A stretch of DNA of 9,400 bases from an uncultured Erysipelotrichaceae bacterium (lineage in GTDB: Bacteria; Bacillota_I; Bacilli_A; Erysipelotrichales; Erysipelotrichaceae): positions 1 through 9,400 of the forward strand of contig CACZTC010000028.1 of the NCBI GenBank assembly GCA_902784015.1, written 5' to 3'. The position numbers and the translations under genes were made by a program. This document shows, piece by piece, positions 1 through 6,238 of this stretch. The first letter of the stretch is position 1; every line of letters starts with the position of its first letter. The notes below the pieces were generated by a model that did no database searches, had not been told where the DNA came from, and saw only the letters and a list, made by a program, of their open reading frames with translations.

Positions 1-258
1 TTAAGTCCTGATCAATTCGCAAGTAATGAATTATTAAAAGATGAAATTAATAATGTTTTATCTGGATTAAGTGAAAGAGAAGAAAAAGTATTAAGATTAA
101 GATTTGGCTTAGTTGATGGTAGAAATAGAACTTTAGAAGAAGTAGGTAAAGAATTCAATGTAACACGTGAAAGAATTAGACAAATTGAAGCTAAAGCTCT
201 ACGTAAACTAAAACATCCTAAACGTGCTAAACGTTTAAAAGATTTTTATGATAAATAA
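1..258 (+). CDS. rpoD: Primary RNA polymerase sigma factor, C-terminal part (5' end outside window)
   Basis: Frame 1 is open from the first base to a TAA at 256-258, giving the last 85 residues of a housekeeping sigma-70 factor (SigA/RpoD). This is sigma region 4, which contacts the -35 element and the beta flap of RNA polymerase. The stretch [15 protein letters not shown] (region 4.1) is followed by [20 protein letters not shown], the helix-turn-helix of region 4.2, and then [11 protein letters not shown] near the C-terminus; all are hallmarks of primary rather than alternative sigma factors. The protein ends KRLKDFYDK, a normal length for the tail. Regions 1-3 must lie to the left of the window. 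The stop codon lies inside the start of trmK, an 11-base overlap that suggests co-transcription and translational coupling. Identity is clear; the choice between the symbols rpoD and sigA is only naming. Confidence 0.97.
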   Translation, partial: LSPDQFASNELLKDEINNVLSGLSEREEKVLRLRFGLVDGRNRTLEEVGKEFNVTRERIRQIEAKALRKLKHPKRAKRLKDFYDK

Positions 259-901
259 AAGATTAGAAACAATAGCTCATATGATACAAAAATGCATGGT
301 TGCGGCTGATATTGGTACAGACCATGCTTTTCTTCCTATCTATCTAATTGAAAATGGTATTGCAGAAAAGGTAATAGCTAGCGATATTAATAAAGCCCCT
401 TTAGATAGTGCTTTAAAGAATATAAAAAGTAGGCAATTAGAAGATCGAATTGAATTAGTATTATCTGATGGCTTAAGTAATATTAATGAAGATTGTGATG
501 TAATAATAATTGCGGGAATGGGCTTTTATACATGCAATCATATATTAGATGAAGCAGATGAAAAATTAGATAATTGTAAACAAATCATAATTGAAGTTAA
601 TAAAGATGTGGATAAATTAAGAAAATACCTAAGTGATAATGATTTCATCATAAATAATGAAGAATTTATTAGAGAAAAAGGACATGATTATATAATTATT
701 GATGCTAAAAAAGGAAAGCATCATGATTTAAATGAAAAAGAGATATTATGTGGGCCTATTCTAATGCAAAAGAAGAATAAAGATTATTTAGAATATGTTA
801 AAAGGCAAATAGAAAAAATAGATTTTATTATTAATAAAGAAACAGATAAAGATAGAATTAATAAATTAGAAATAATTAAAAAATATTGGCAAGAAATATA
901 A
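248..901 (+). CDS. trmK: tRNA (adenine(22)-N(1))-methyltransferase TrmK
   Basis: The 217-residue product is a class I SAM-dependent methyltransferase of the TrmK family, which makes m1A at position 22 in the D-loop region of bacterial tRNAs. The start [10 protein letters not shown] leads to SAM-binding motif [14 protein letters not shown] (about residues 18-30), then ASDIN (44-48, the acidic residue expected to contact the SAM ribose), SDGL (73-76) and IIIAGMGF (86-93). The family normally reads AGMGG here, so Phe93 replaces a usually conserved Gly. The last 60 residues are lysine- and glutamate-rich, consistent with the family's C-terminal helical hairpin. The ATG at 248 lies within rpoD and has no evident Shine-Dalgarno sequence, so translation probably depends on ribosomes finishing rpoD. 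In Bacillus the gene also lies downstream of sigA and is followed by a Nif3-family gene; here that partner is absent and rpsT converges instead. Confidence 0.93.
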   Translation: MINKRLETIAHMIQKCMVAADIGTDHAFLPIYLIENGIAEKVIASDINKAPLDSALKNIKSRQLEDRIELVLSDGLSNINEDCDVIIIAGMGFYTCNHILDEADEKLDNCKQIIIEVNKDVDKLRKYLSDNDFIINNEEFIREKGHDYIIIDAKKGKHHDLNEKEILCGPILMQKKNKDYLEYVKRQIEKIDFIINKETDKDRINKLEIIKKYWQEI

Positions 902-923
902 AAAAATGTTACCTAAGTAACAT
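900..923 (-). terminator. Intrinsic terminator of rpsT, lying between convergent trmK and rpsT
   Basis: A perfect 7-bp inverted repeat (ATGTTAC at 906-912, loop CTAA, GTAACAT at 917-923) sits between the two stop codons. On the minus strand it begins one base after the rpsT stop and is followed by a run of T residues (complement of the A run 900-906), the classic rho-independent form. On the plus strand the hairpin is followed by CTTAACC with no T run, so it should work poorly for trmK. Confidence 0.8.
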
Positions 924-924
924 C

Positions 925-1188
925 TTAACCAATAGAATTAATTGCTTTTGCTAAACGGCTCTTTTGACGAGCTACATAATTCTTTTTCTTAATGCTTGAT
1001 ACTAATGCTTTATCAAGAGCCTTATTAACTTCATTGTATGCTTTTGTAGCAGCATCTTTATCACTAGCTTCAACAGCTGCTAATACTTTTTTAATAGCTG
1101 TTTTTAATTCACTTTTTTGGCCAGCTTTAGCTCTTTGAGTTTTAAGATTAGTCAAGGCACGTTTCTTTTGAGATTTAATATTAGCCAT
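925..1188 (-). CDS. rpsT: 30S ribosomal protein S20
   Basis: The 87-residue basic protein starts MANIKSQKKRALTN and ends SRLAKAINSIG. Both ends, the length and the lysine-rich all-helical composition are typical of bacterial S20, a primary 16S rRNA-binding protein of the 30S subunit body. The ATG at 1186-1188 (read on the minus strand) is preceded by a near-consensus Shine-Dalgarno AGGAGGA at 1193-1199, the strongest in the window. It is a single-gene unit with its own promoter (1216-1244) and terminator (900-923), running opposite to all its neighbours. Codon use is somewhat richer in GCT and AAA than the flanking genes, as expected for a highly expressed protein. Confidence 0.98.
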   Translation of the reverse strand: MANIKSQKKRALTNLKTQRAKAGQKSELKTAIKKVLAAVEASDKDAATKAYNEVNKALDKALVSSIKKKNYVARQKSRLAKAINSIG

Positions 1189-1192
1189 GCAT

Positions 1193-1199
1193 TCCTCCT
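1193..1199 (-). promoter_or_regulatory. Strong Shine-Dalgarno site of rpsT
   Basis: AGGAGGA on the minus strand ends four bases before the rpsT ATG. It fixes the start and contrasts with the weak or missing sites before trmK, hemW and both ABC transporter genes. Confidence 0.85.
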
Positions 1200-1215
1200 A
1201 ATTTACGCAAAAATG

Positions 1216-1244
1216 ATTATAGCAAAGCACTTTTAGAAATGCAA
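1216..1244 (-). promoter_or_regulatory. Sigma-A promoter of rpsT with extended -10
   Basis: On the minus strand the -35 hexamer TTGCAT (1239-1244) is followed by 17 bases and a perfect -10 TATAAT (1216-1221). The three bases just before it are TGC (1222-1224), so it is an extended -10 (TGnTATAAT). The predicted transcript starts near 1209, giving a leader of about 20 bases that contains the Shine-Dalgarno site. The assignment rests on consensus matching alone. Confidence 0.7.
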
Positions 1245-1267
1245 TAATATCCTTAAGTTTGTATAAT
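1239..1267 (+). promoter_or_regulatory. Probable sigma-A promoter of the fmt-lepA-hemW cluster
   Basis: The plus strand carries a perfect -10 TATAAT at 1262-1267. Seventeen bases upstream is a weak -35 ATGCAA at 1239-1244, which is the same six base pairs used as -35 by the opposing rpsT promoter. The predicted start near 1274 would leave a leader of only about 13 bases, beginning at or inside the Shine-Dalgarno GGGAG (1273-1277). If the real start is a few bases earlier, the site stays intact. Confidence 0.5.
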
Positions 1268-1286
1268 TAACTGGGAGTAATTATTT

Positions 1287-2225
1287 ATGAATGATTTAAG
1301 AGTAGTATTTTTTGGGACACCTAAATTCGCTTGCGCTGTTTTAGAAACATTAATACAAGAAAACTATAATGTTGTAGCTGTTGTTTCGCAAGCTGATAAG
1401 CCAGTAGGAAGAAAACAGATAATTGAAAAAACTCCAACTCATATTGTGGCTGATAAATATAATATTCCTACTGTTCAACCATTAAAACTAAGAGAAGAAA
1501 TTGATAAAGTATTAGCTTATGATCCAGATTTAATAATTACATGTGCTTATGGACAGATTATTCCTGAAGTTATTTTAAATTATCCAAAATATGGGTGTTT
1601 GAACATTCATCCTTCATTATTACCTAAATATCGTGGTGGAGCACCGGTGCATCGCGCAATTATGAATGGTGATAAAGAAACAGGCGTATGCTTGATGGAA
1701 ATGGTTAAAGCCATGGACGCAGGTAGAGTATATGCTGTTGAAAAAGTAGATATCAATGAAGATATGACAACAGAAGAATTAAATATTATTTTAGAAAAAG
1801 TAAGTAGCGAATTAATCATTAATTATTTACCTAAATATTTAAATAATGAACTTGAAGGTATGATTCAAGATGAGGATAAGGTTGTCTTAGCTAAAAATAT
1901 ATCTAAAGAAGAAGAATTAGTATTATTCGCAAATGAAGATATTAATGAAATTTATAATCATATTAGAGCTTTAATTGATTGGCCAATTGCTTATGGATTA
2001 TTAGATAATAAAAGGGTTAAATTTTATAAAGTACGCAAATCAATTATTAATCATACATATCATAATGGTGAAATTATTGATTTTGAGAATAATAGTATGA
2101 ATATTGCATGCAATAATGGTATATTACATGTATTTGAACTTCAATTTGAAGGTAAAAATAAAATGGATGCTAAAGCATTTTATAATGGTTTAGGTAAAAA
2201 CTTGATAGGACATATATTTGAATGA
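1287..2225 (+). CDS. fmt: Methionyl-tRNA formyltransferase
   Basis: The 312-residue enzyme transfers a formyl group from 10-formyltetrahydrofolate to Met-tRNA(fMet) in the cytoplasm, preparing the initiator tRNA. The N-terminal Rossmann-type formyltransferase domain opens [11 protein letters not shown] (residues 5-15). The catalytic triad of the family is present as Asn106 and His108 in [13 protein letters not shown] and Asp144 in MDAG. The stretch [16 protein letters not shown] matches the conserved ETGV...DTG region. The C-terminal OB-like tRNA-binding domain follows from about residue 205, with [11 protein letters not shown] near its start. Length is close to the family's usual 310-320. 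The ATG at 1287 follows GGGAG at 1273-1277. It is the first gene of an overlapping cluster; the common partners def, priA or rsmB are not adjacent here. Confidence 0.97.
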   Translation: MNDLRVVFFGTPKFACAVLETLIQENYNVVAVVSQADKPVGRKQIIEKTPTHIVADKYNIPTVQPLKLREEIDKVLAYDPDLIITCAYGQIIPEVILNYPKYGCLNIHPSLLPKYRGGAPVHRAIMNGDKETGVCLMEMVKAMDAGRVYAVEKVDINEDMTTEELNIILEKVSSELIINYLPKYLNNELEGMIQDEDKVVLAKNISKEEELVLFANEDINEIYNHIRALIDWPIAYGLLDNKRVKFYKVRKSIINHTYHNGEIIDFENNSMNIACNNGILHVFELQFEGKNKMDAKAFYNGLGKNLIGHIFE

Positions 2226-4036
2226 TGAAACAAGAAAACATACGTAACTTTTGTATTATTGCGCATATTGACCATGGTAAATCAACATTAGCTGATAGAA
2301 TTTTAGAATTAACTGAAACAGTGACACAGCGTGATATGAAAACTCAACTCTTAGATGATATGGAATTAGAAAGAGAAAGAGGTATCACAATTAAGCTTAA
2401 TGCTGTGCAATTGAAGTATCATGCTAAAGATGGCGAAGACTATATCTTTAATTTGATTGATACACCAGGACATGTCGATTTCGCATATGAAGTATCTAGA
2501 TCTTTAGCAGCATGTGAAGGTGCGATTTTAGTCGTTGATGCAACTCAAGGTGTTCAAGCCCAAACATTAGCTAATACATATCTTGCTTTAGATAATGATT
2601 TAGAAATAATACCAGTTATCAATAAAGTTGATATGGCTAATGCCGACATTAATAGAACAAAAAGAGAAATAGAAGATATTATTGGCTTGGATTGTAGTGA
2701 TGCTCCTTTGATTAGCGCAAGAACAGGAGAAAATGTTGAACAAGTTTTAGAACAAATAGTATCAAAAATACCTGCTCCTAAAGGAGATATAGATAAACCA
2801 TTAAAAGCTTTAGTATTTGATTCTTTTTATGATGTATATAGAGGCATAATTGCTTTAGTAAGAATTAGAGAAGGGGCAATCAAATTAGGTGATAATATTC
2901 GTTTTATGGCAACTAATGCTGAATATGATGTATTAGAACTTGGTATAAGAAATCCTAATGAAGTCAAAGTAGATTCATTAAAAGCAGGTGATGTAGGATG
3001 GTTATCAGCTAGTATTAAATCTATTCAAGATGTTAGAGTTGGTGATACTTTAACTTTAAAGAATAATCCTGCAGATAAACCTTTAGAAGGATATAGAAAA
3101 CTTAATCCAATGGTATATTGCGGCTTATATCCTAGTGATGCTGATAAATATGATGATTTACATGAAGCTTTAGATAAGCTCCAACTAAATGATGCATCTT
3201 TAATATATGAGCCAGAAACATCTCAAGCCCTTGGCTTTGGTTATCGTTGTGGCTTTTTGGGCTTATTACATATGGATGTAATTCAAGAAAGATTAGAAAG
3301 AGAATATAATCTAGATTTAATTGCGACGGCACCTAGCGTTATATATCATGTTTATTTAACAGATGGAACGATGTTAGAAATAGATAATCCTGCTAAAATG
3401 CCAGATAGTTCAAGAATTGATCATATGGAAGAACCATATGTTAGAGCTAATATTATGGTGCCTGATACTTATATAGGTGCGGTTATGGACTTATGTCAAA
3501 ATAAACGTGGCATTTATATTGGAATGGATGTAATCGATACTGGCCGTAATACTTTAATATATGAAATACCTTTATCAGAGATTATTTATGATTTCTTTGA
3601 TCGTTTAAAATCTTCTTCAAAAGGATATGCATCTTTAGATTATGAATTGATAGGTTATAAAAAAGAAGATTTAGTAAAGATGGATATAATGCTTAATGGT
3701 GAAGTAGTAGATGCTTTATCAGTAATAATCCATCGCTCTGAAGCATATAAAAGAGGATCAGGTATTACGATAAAGCTAAAAGAATTAATTCCAAAGCAAC
3801 AATTTGAAATACCTGTACAAGCTGCTATTGGAGGCAAGATAATAGCACGTACAAATATCAAATCTTTACGTAAAAATGTATTAGCTAAATGTTATGGTGG
3901 CGATATTTCGCGTAAGAAGAAATTATTAGAAAAACAAAAGGAAGGCAAAAAGAGAATGAAATCTGTTGGTTCTGTGGTTATTCCTCAGGAAGCTTTCATG
4001 TCTGTTTTAAAAGTTGATGATGACCCTAAAAAATAA
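2222..4036 (+). CDS. lepA: Elongation factor 4 (LepA), ribosome back-translocating GTPase
   Basis: The 604-residue protein is a translational GTPase of the EF-G-like LepA family, thought to act on stalled or mistranslocated ribosomes and in 30S biogenesis. GTPase motifs are intact: G1 AHIDHGKST (residues 14-22), switch I region ERERGITIK (50-58), G3 DTPGH (80-84, with the catalytic His84), G4 NKVD (134-137) and G5 SARTG. The tail [20 protein letters not shown] (about 571-590) is the LepA-specific C-terminal domain that reaches the A-site tRNA, so this is LepA and not EF-G, BipA or a tetracycline-resistance protein. Length is normal (about 600). Its ATG overlaps the fmt TGA as ATGA; a second ATG follows immediately at 2225. 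AGGA at 2207-2210 is a plausible ribosome site and favours the first ATG. Confidence 0.98.
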   Translation: MMKQENIRNFCIIAHIDHGKSTLADRILELTETVTQRDMKTQLLDDMELERERGITIKLNAVQLKYHAKDGEDYIFNLIDTPGHVDFAYEVSRSLAACEGAILVVDATQGVQAQTLANTYLALDNDLEIIPVINKVDMANADINRTKREIEDIIGLDCSDAPLISARTGENVEQVLEQIVSKIPAPKGDIDKPLKALVFDSFYDVYRGIIALVRIREGAIKLGDNIRFMATNAEYDVLELGIRNPNEVKVDSLKAGDVGWLSASIKSIQDVRVGDTLTLKNNPADKPLEGYRKLNPMVYCGLYPSDADKYDDLHEALDKLQLNDASLIYEPETSQALGFGYRCGFLGLLHMDVIQERLEREYNLDLIATAPSVIYHVYLTDGTMLEIDNPAKMPDSSRIDHMEEPYVRANIMVPDTYIGAVMDLCQNKRGIYIGMDVIDTGRNTLIYEIPLSEIIYDFFDRLKSSSKGYASLDYELIGYKKEDLVKMDIMLNGEVVDALSVIIHRSEAYKRGSGITIKLKELIPKQQFEIPVQAAIGGKIIARTNIKSLRKNVLAKCYGGDISRKKKLLEKQKEGKKRMKSVGSVVIPQEAFMSVLKVDDDPKK

Positions 4037-5120
4037 TTGTGATTATTTATATCTTCATGTGCCATTTTGTAATAATATTTGTGGATATTGTGATTTTGTA
4101 AGAACTATAAATAATGAATCTTTAGTAGATAAATGGCTTGAAGCATTAAAAATAGAAATAGATAGTAATAATATTAATCCTAATTTAAACACTATTTATA
4201 TTGGGGGTGGAACGCCATCTTGTTTGAGTATTGATCAACTTGAAAAGCTTTTTTTATATTTATCTCCATATTTATCAAATGTTAAAGAATATACTATTGA
4301 AATTAATCCTGAATCAATAACTATAGATAAATTGGAACTAATGAAAAAATATGGTATTAATCGTATTAGTGTTGGTTATCAATCTAATGATGATAAAATG
4401 TTATCTTTTTTGGGTAGAAAACATACATACTTAGATACTGTTAAAGCCATTAATAATATTAAAGAAGTCGGAATAAATAATATTAGTTTAGATATTATAT
4501 ATGGTTTACCTAATCAAAATATGGCTGATTTAAAAAGTTGTATTCATGATGCACTTATATTAAAGCCTACTCATATATCTTTATATTCACTTCAAATTGA
4601 AGAGAATTCTATATTCTATAAAAATGGTATTAGCAATATTGATGCTGAATTAGAAGCTGATATGTATGAATATATTAGAAATGTTTTAGCAGATAATGAT
4701 TATCTTCAATATGAAATATCTAATTTTTCTAAATATGGTTATGAAAGCATTCATAATAAAGCATATTGGAATTATGAAGATTATTATGGTATTTCTTGTG
4801 GCGCAAGTGGCAAAGAGAATCATCGTCGTTATGATAAAACAAATAATATTTATTCTTATATCGAGAATCCTTTAGAAAGAGATTATATTGAATTAAATAG
4901 AGAAGATGAAATATTTGAATATATTATGATGGGTTTAAGAAAAGTGGAAGGAATAAATATTAAATCATTTTATGAAACTTTTAATATAAATATATTTGAT
5001 ATATATAAAGAGATTATTGATAAACATATCAATAATGGAAATATTATTGTTAATGATAATATAGCTTGTAGCTATAAAGGTTTAGCTATCTTAAATGAGA
5101 TATTGATTGATTTTTTTTAA
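4017..5120 (+). CDS. hemW: HemW-type radical SAM heme chaperone (oxygen-independent coproporphyrinogen oxidase-like)
   Basis: This radical SAM protein of about 367 residues begins with [16 protein letters not shown]. The CX3CX2C motif (Cys18, Cys22, Cys25 from this start) binds the 4Fe-4S cluster. The residue two after the last Cys is Phe, not the fourth Cys of true HemN, which marks the HemW group, now regarded as heme-binding chaperones. GGGTPS (63-68) is the SAM-binding glycine motif, and [13 protein letters not shown]...GASG is the HemW/HemN signature. A helical C-terminal domain follows ([16 protein letters not shown]). In-frame starts are TTG 4014, ATG 4017 and ATG 4020. I take 4017, although no ribosome site is visible and translation probably couples to lepA, which it overlaps by 20 bases. 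lepA-hemW adjacency is common in Firmicutes; the hrcA-grpE-dnaK genes that often follow are absent. An eight-T run ends the gene without a preceding hairpin. Confidence 0.93.
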   Translation: MMTLKNNCDYLYLHVPFCNNICGYCDFVRTINNESLVDKWLEALKIEIDSNNINPNLNTIYIGGGTPSCLSIDQLEKLFLYLSPYLSNVKEYTIEINPESITIDKLELMKKYGINRISVGYQSNDDKMLSFLGRKHTYLDTVKAINNIKEVGINNISLDIIYGLPNQNMADLKSCIHDALILKPTHISLYSLQIEENSIFYKNGISNIDAELEADMYEYIRNVLADNDYLQYEISNFSKYGYESIHNKAYWNYEDYYGISCGASGKENHRRYDKTNNIYSYIENPLERDYIELNREDEIFEYIMMGLRKVEGINIKSFYETFNINIFDIYKEIIDKHINNGNIIVNDNIACSYKGLAILNEILIDFF

Positions 5121-5125
5121 TATCA

Positions 5126-5154
5126 TTGCAATAAAGAAGGAATGGTGCTATTCT
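5126..5154 (+). promoter_or_regulatory. Sigma-A promoter of rpsO with extended -10
   Basis: A -35 TTGCAA (5126-5131), a 17-base spacer and a -10 TATTCT (5149-5154) preceded by TGC (5146-5148) form an extended -10 promoter. It resembles the rpsT promoter closely. The predicted start is near 5160-5161, immediately before the first strand of the folded leader, which supports the assignment. It overlaps nothing upstream except the few bases after the hemW stop. Confidence 0.65.
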
Positions 5155-5159
5155 AAATA

Positions 5160-5226
5160 AGCTTTTATCTAGGTTATTCGCATCCTCGACGATTAACTTG
5201 GGTAAGATGCGATAGAAAGGAAGAGG
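5160..5226 (+). promoter_or_regulatory. Structured rpsO leader, probable S15 autoregulatory element
   Basis: The leader holds a perfect 7-bp stem, TCGCATC (5178-5184) with GATGCGA (5206-5212). Inside it C5185-G5202, U5186-G5201, C5187-G5200, G5188-U5199 and A5189-U5198 can pair, giving adjacent G-U and G-C pairs like those S15 reads in 16S rRNA. An outer helix pairs CUUUUA (5162-5167) with 5213-5219, with G5215 bulged, and covers the start of the Shine-Dalgarno AAGGA (5217-5221). S15 repression of its own mRNA through such leaders is established in several bacteria, including Gram-positive types. Pairings are seen in the sequence; function is inferred. Confidence 0.72.
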
Positions 5227-5229
5227 AAA

Positions 5230-5496
5230 ATGTTATCTAAAGAAAAGATTGCTGAAATCGCTAAAGATTTTGGACGTTCTGCTAACGATACAGGTTCTGT
5301 AGAAGTTCAAGTTGCATTATTGACTGCTCAAATTAACTCATTAACTGAGCATATGAAAGCCAATAAAAAAGATTATTCTTCTAACCGTGGTTTATTAAAG
5401 ATGGTTGGTCGTAGAAGAAAAATGCTTGAATATCTTAAGAAAGAAGATGTTAATCGTTATCGTGAATTAGTTCAAAAATTAGGCTTAAGAAAGTAA
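5230..5496 (+). CDS. rpsO: 30S ribosomal protein S15
   Basis: The 88-residue protein has the S15 signatures [20 protein letters not shown] (residues 22-41), then [20 protein letters not shown] and [13 protein letters not shown], which form the helices that bind the three-way junction of helices 20-22 in 16S rRNA during central-domain assembly. Length is one residue short of the usual 89. The start ATG is preceded by AAGGA at 5217-5221 with eight bases of spacing, and a GAGG closer in. The gene stands alone between its own promoter and terminator. In Bacillus rpsO is usually followed by pnp, which is absent here. The structured leader just upstream suggests control by free S15. Confidence 0.98.
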   Translation: MLSKEKIAEIAKDFGRSANDTGSVEVQVALLTAQINSLTEHMKANKKDYSSNRGLLKMVGRRRKMLEYLKKEDVNRYRELVQKLGLRK

Positions 5497-5521
5497 GAAT
5501 ACTCAATAGAGTATTCTTTTT
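5495..5521 (+). terminator. Intrinsic terminator of rpsO
   Basis: A perfect inverted repeat, GAATACTC (5497-5504), loop AATA, GAGTATTC (5509-5516), is followed directly by five T residues (5517-5521). Including AA 5495-5496, which belong to the stop codon, the stem could reach 10 bp. It is a textbook rho-independent terminator and isolates rpsO from the transporter operon that starts 14 bases later. Confidence 0.92.
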
Positions 5522-5528
5522 ATATAAT
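5500..5528 (+). promoter_or_regulatory. Putative promoter of the ABC transporter operon, giving a leaderless mRNA
   Basis: A perfect -10 TATAAT lies at 5523-5528, just after the rpsO terminator T run. At 17-base spacing the -35 position (5500-5505, TACTCA) matches the consensus at only three of six bases and falls inside the terminator stem. The expected start, about seven bases after the -10, is at or next to the A of the ATG at 5535, so the transcript would have essentially no leader. The -10 is seen directly; the start position is inferred. Confidence 0.5.
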
Positions 5529-5534
5529 TAAAGT

Positions 5535-6236
5535 ATGGCATACATAGATTTTAAGAATGTACATAAAGTTTATCATGTTGGAGAAGTTGATATACTTGCT
5601 TTAGATGGAGTTGATTTTTCTATTAATAAAGGTGAAGTTGTTATTATTGCAGGGGCTAGCGGAGCAGGTAAAAGTACAATATTAAATATATTAGGAGGAA
5701 TGGATACACCAACTTCAGGCATAATAAATGTTGATAATATCAGAGTAGATAATATGAGTGAAAAGGAATTAACTGATTATCGAAGATTTGATATTGGTTT
5801 TGTTTTTCAATTCTATAATTTAGTACAAAATTTAACAGCTTTAGAGAATGTCGAATTAGCAACAGAAATATGTAAGAATCCTTTAGATCCTAAAGAAGTA
5901 TTAGATGCAGTTGGCTTAAAAGAAAGAATTAATAATTTTCCTTCACAATTATCAGGTGGCGAACAACAGCGTGTCGCTATCGCTAGAGCTTTAGCTAAAA
6001 GACCAAAATTATTATTATGTGATGAACCAACTGGCGCACTTGATTATGTGACAGGTAAACAAATATTACGTTTGCTACAAAATATGTCTCGTGAAATGGG
6101 TATGACAGTTATTATTATTACTCATAATTTAGCTATATGCCCAATGGGAGATAGAGTTTTAAAAGTGAAAAGCGGAAAGATTATTAGTGAAGAAATTAAT
6201 GAAAATCCTTTAGATATATCTGAAATTGAGTGGTAA
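5535..6236 (+). CDS. ABC transporter ATP-binding protein, MacB/LolD type
   Basis: The 233-residue cytoplasmic ATPase has a complete nucleotide-binding domain: Walker [10 protein letters not shown] (residues 40-48), Q-loop Gln92 in FVFQFYNL, signature LSGGEQQR (139-146), Walker [13 protein letters not shown] (159-170) with catalytic Glu164, and the switch histidine in ITHN (His197). The opening [20 protein letters not shown] and the phrase [19 protein letters not shown] are typical of the MacB/LolD/SalX subfamily, whose members drive FtsX-like permeases rather than import through binding proteins. Walker A has Ala41 and Ala44 where GPSGSGKST is more common; the catalytic Lys and Ser are kept. 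The start agrees with family N-termini, yet only AAAG lies upstream and no proper ribosome site is visible. The permease gene follows two bases after the stop, so the two form one transporter. Substrate is unknown, and no two-component regulator lies nearby in view. Confidence 0.94.
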   Translation: MAYIDFKNVHKVYHVGEVDILALDGVDFSINKGEVVIIAGASGAGKSTILNILGGMDTPTSGIINVDNIRVDNMSEKELTDYRRFDIGFVFQFYNLVQNLTALENVELATEICKNPLDPKEVLDAVGLKERINNFPSQLSGGEQQRVAIARALAKRPKLLLCDEPTGALDYVTGKQILRLLQNMSREMGMTVIIITHNLAICPMGDRVLKVKSGKIISEEINENPLDISEIEW

Positions 6237-6238
6237 TA

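Noticed and set aside
1607..1819. Minus-strand open frame inside fmt (70 codons)
   Set aside because: It lies wholly opposite the catalytic core of fmt, has no recognisable domain or ribosome site, and is explained as a shadow of the real gene.
3132..3861. Two minus-strand open frames opposite lepA (3132-3332 and 3655-3861)
   Set aside because: Both are antisense to strongly conserved LepA sequence and show no family resemblance.
4014..4016. TTG as the hemW start
   Set aside because: Two ATG codons follow at once (4017 and 4020) and no ribosome site favours the TTG.
5069..5118. Terminator for hemW: TAGCTA inverted repeat (5069-5074 and 5083-5088) plus a T run (5111-5118)
   Set aside because: The repeat lies in coding sequence and is separated from the T run by more than 20 bases, so it does not form a rho-independent terminator.
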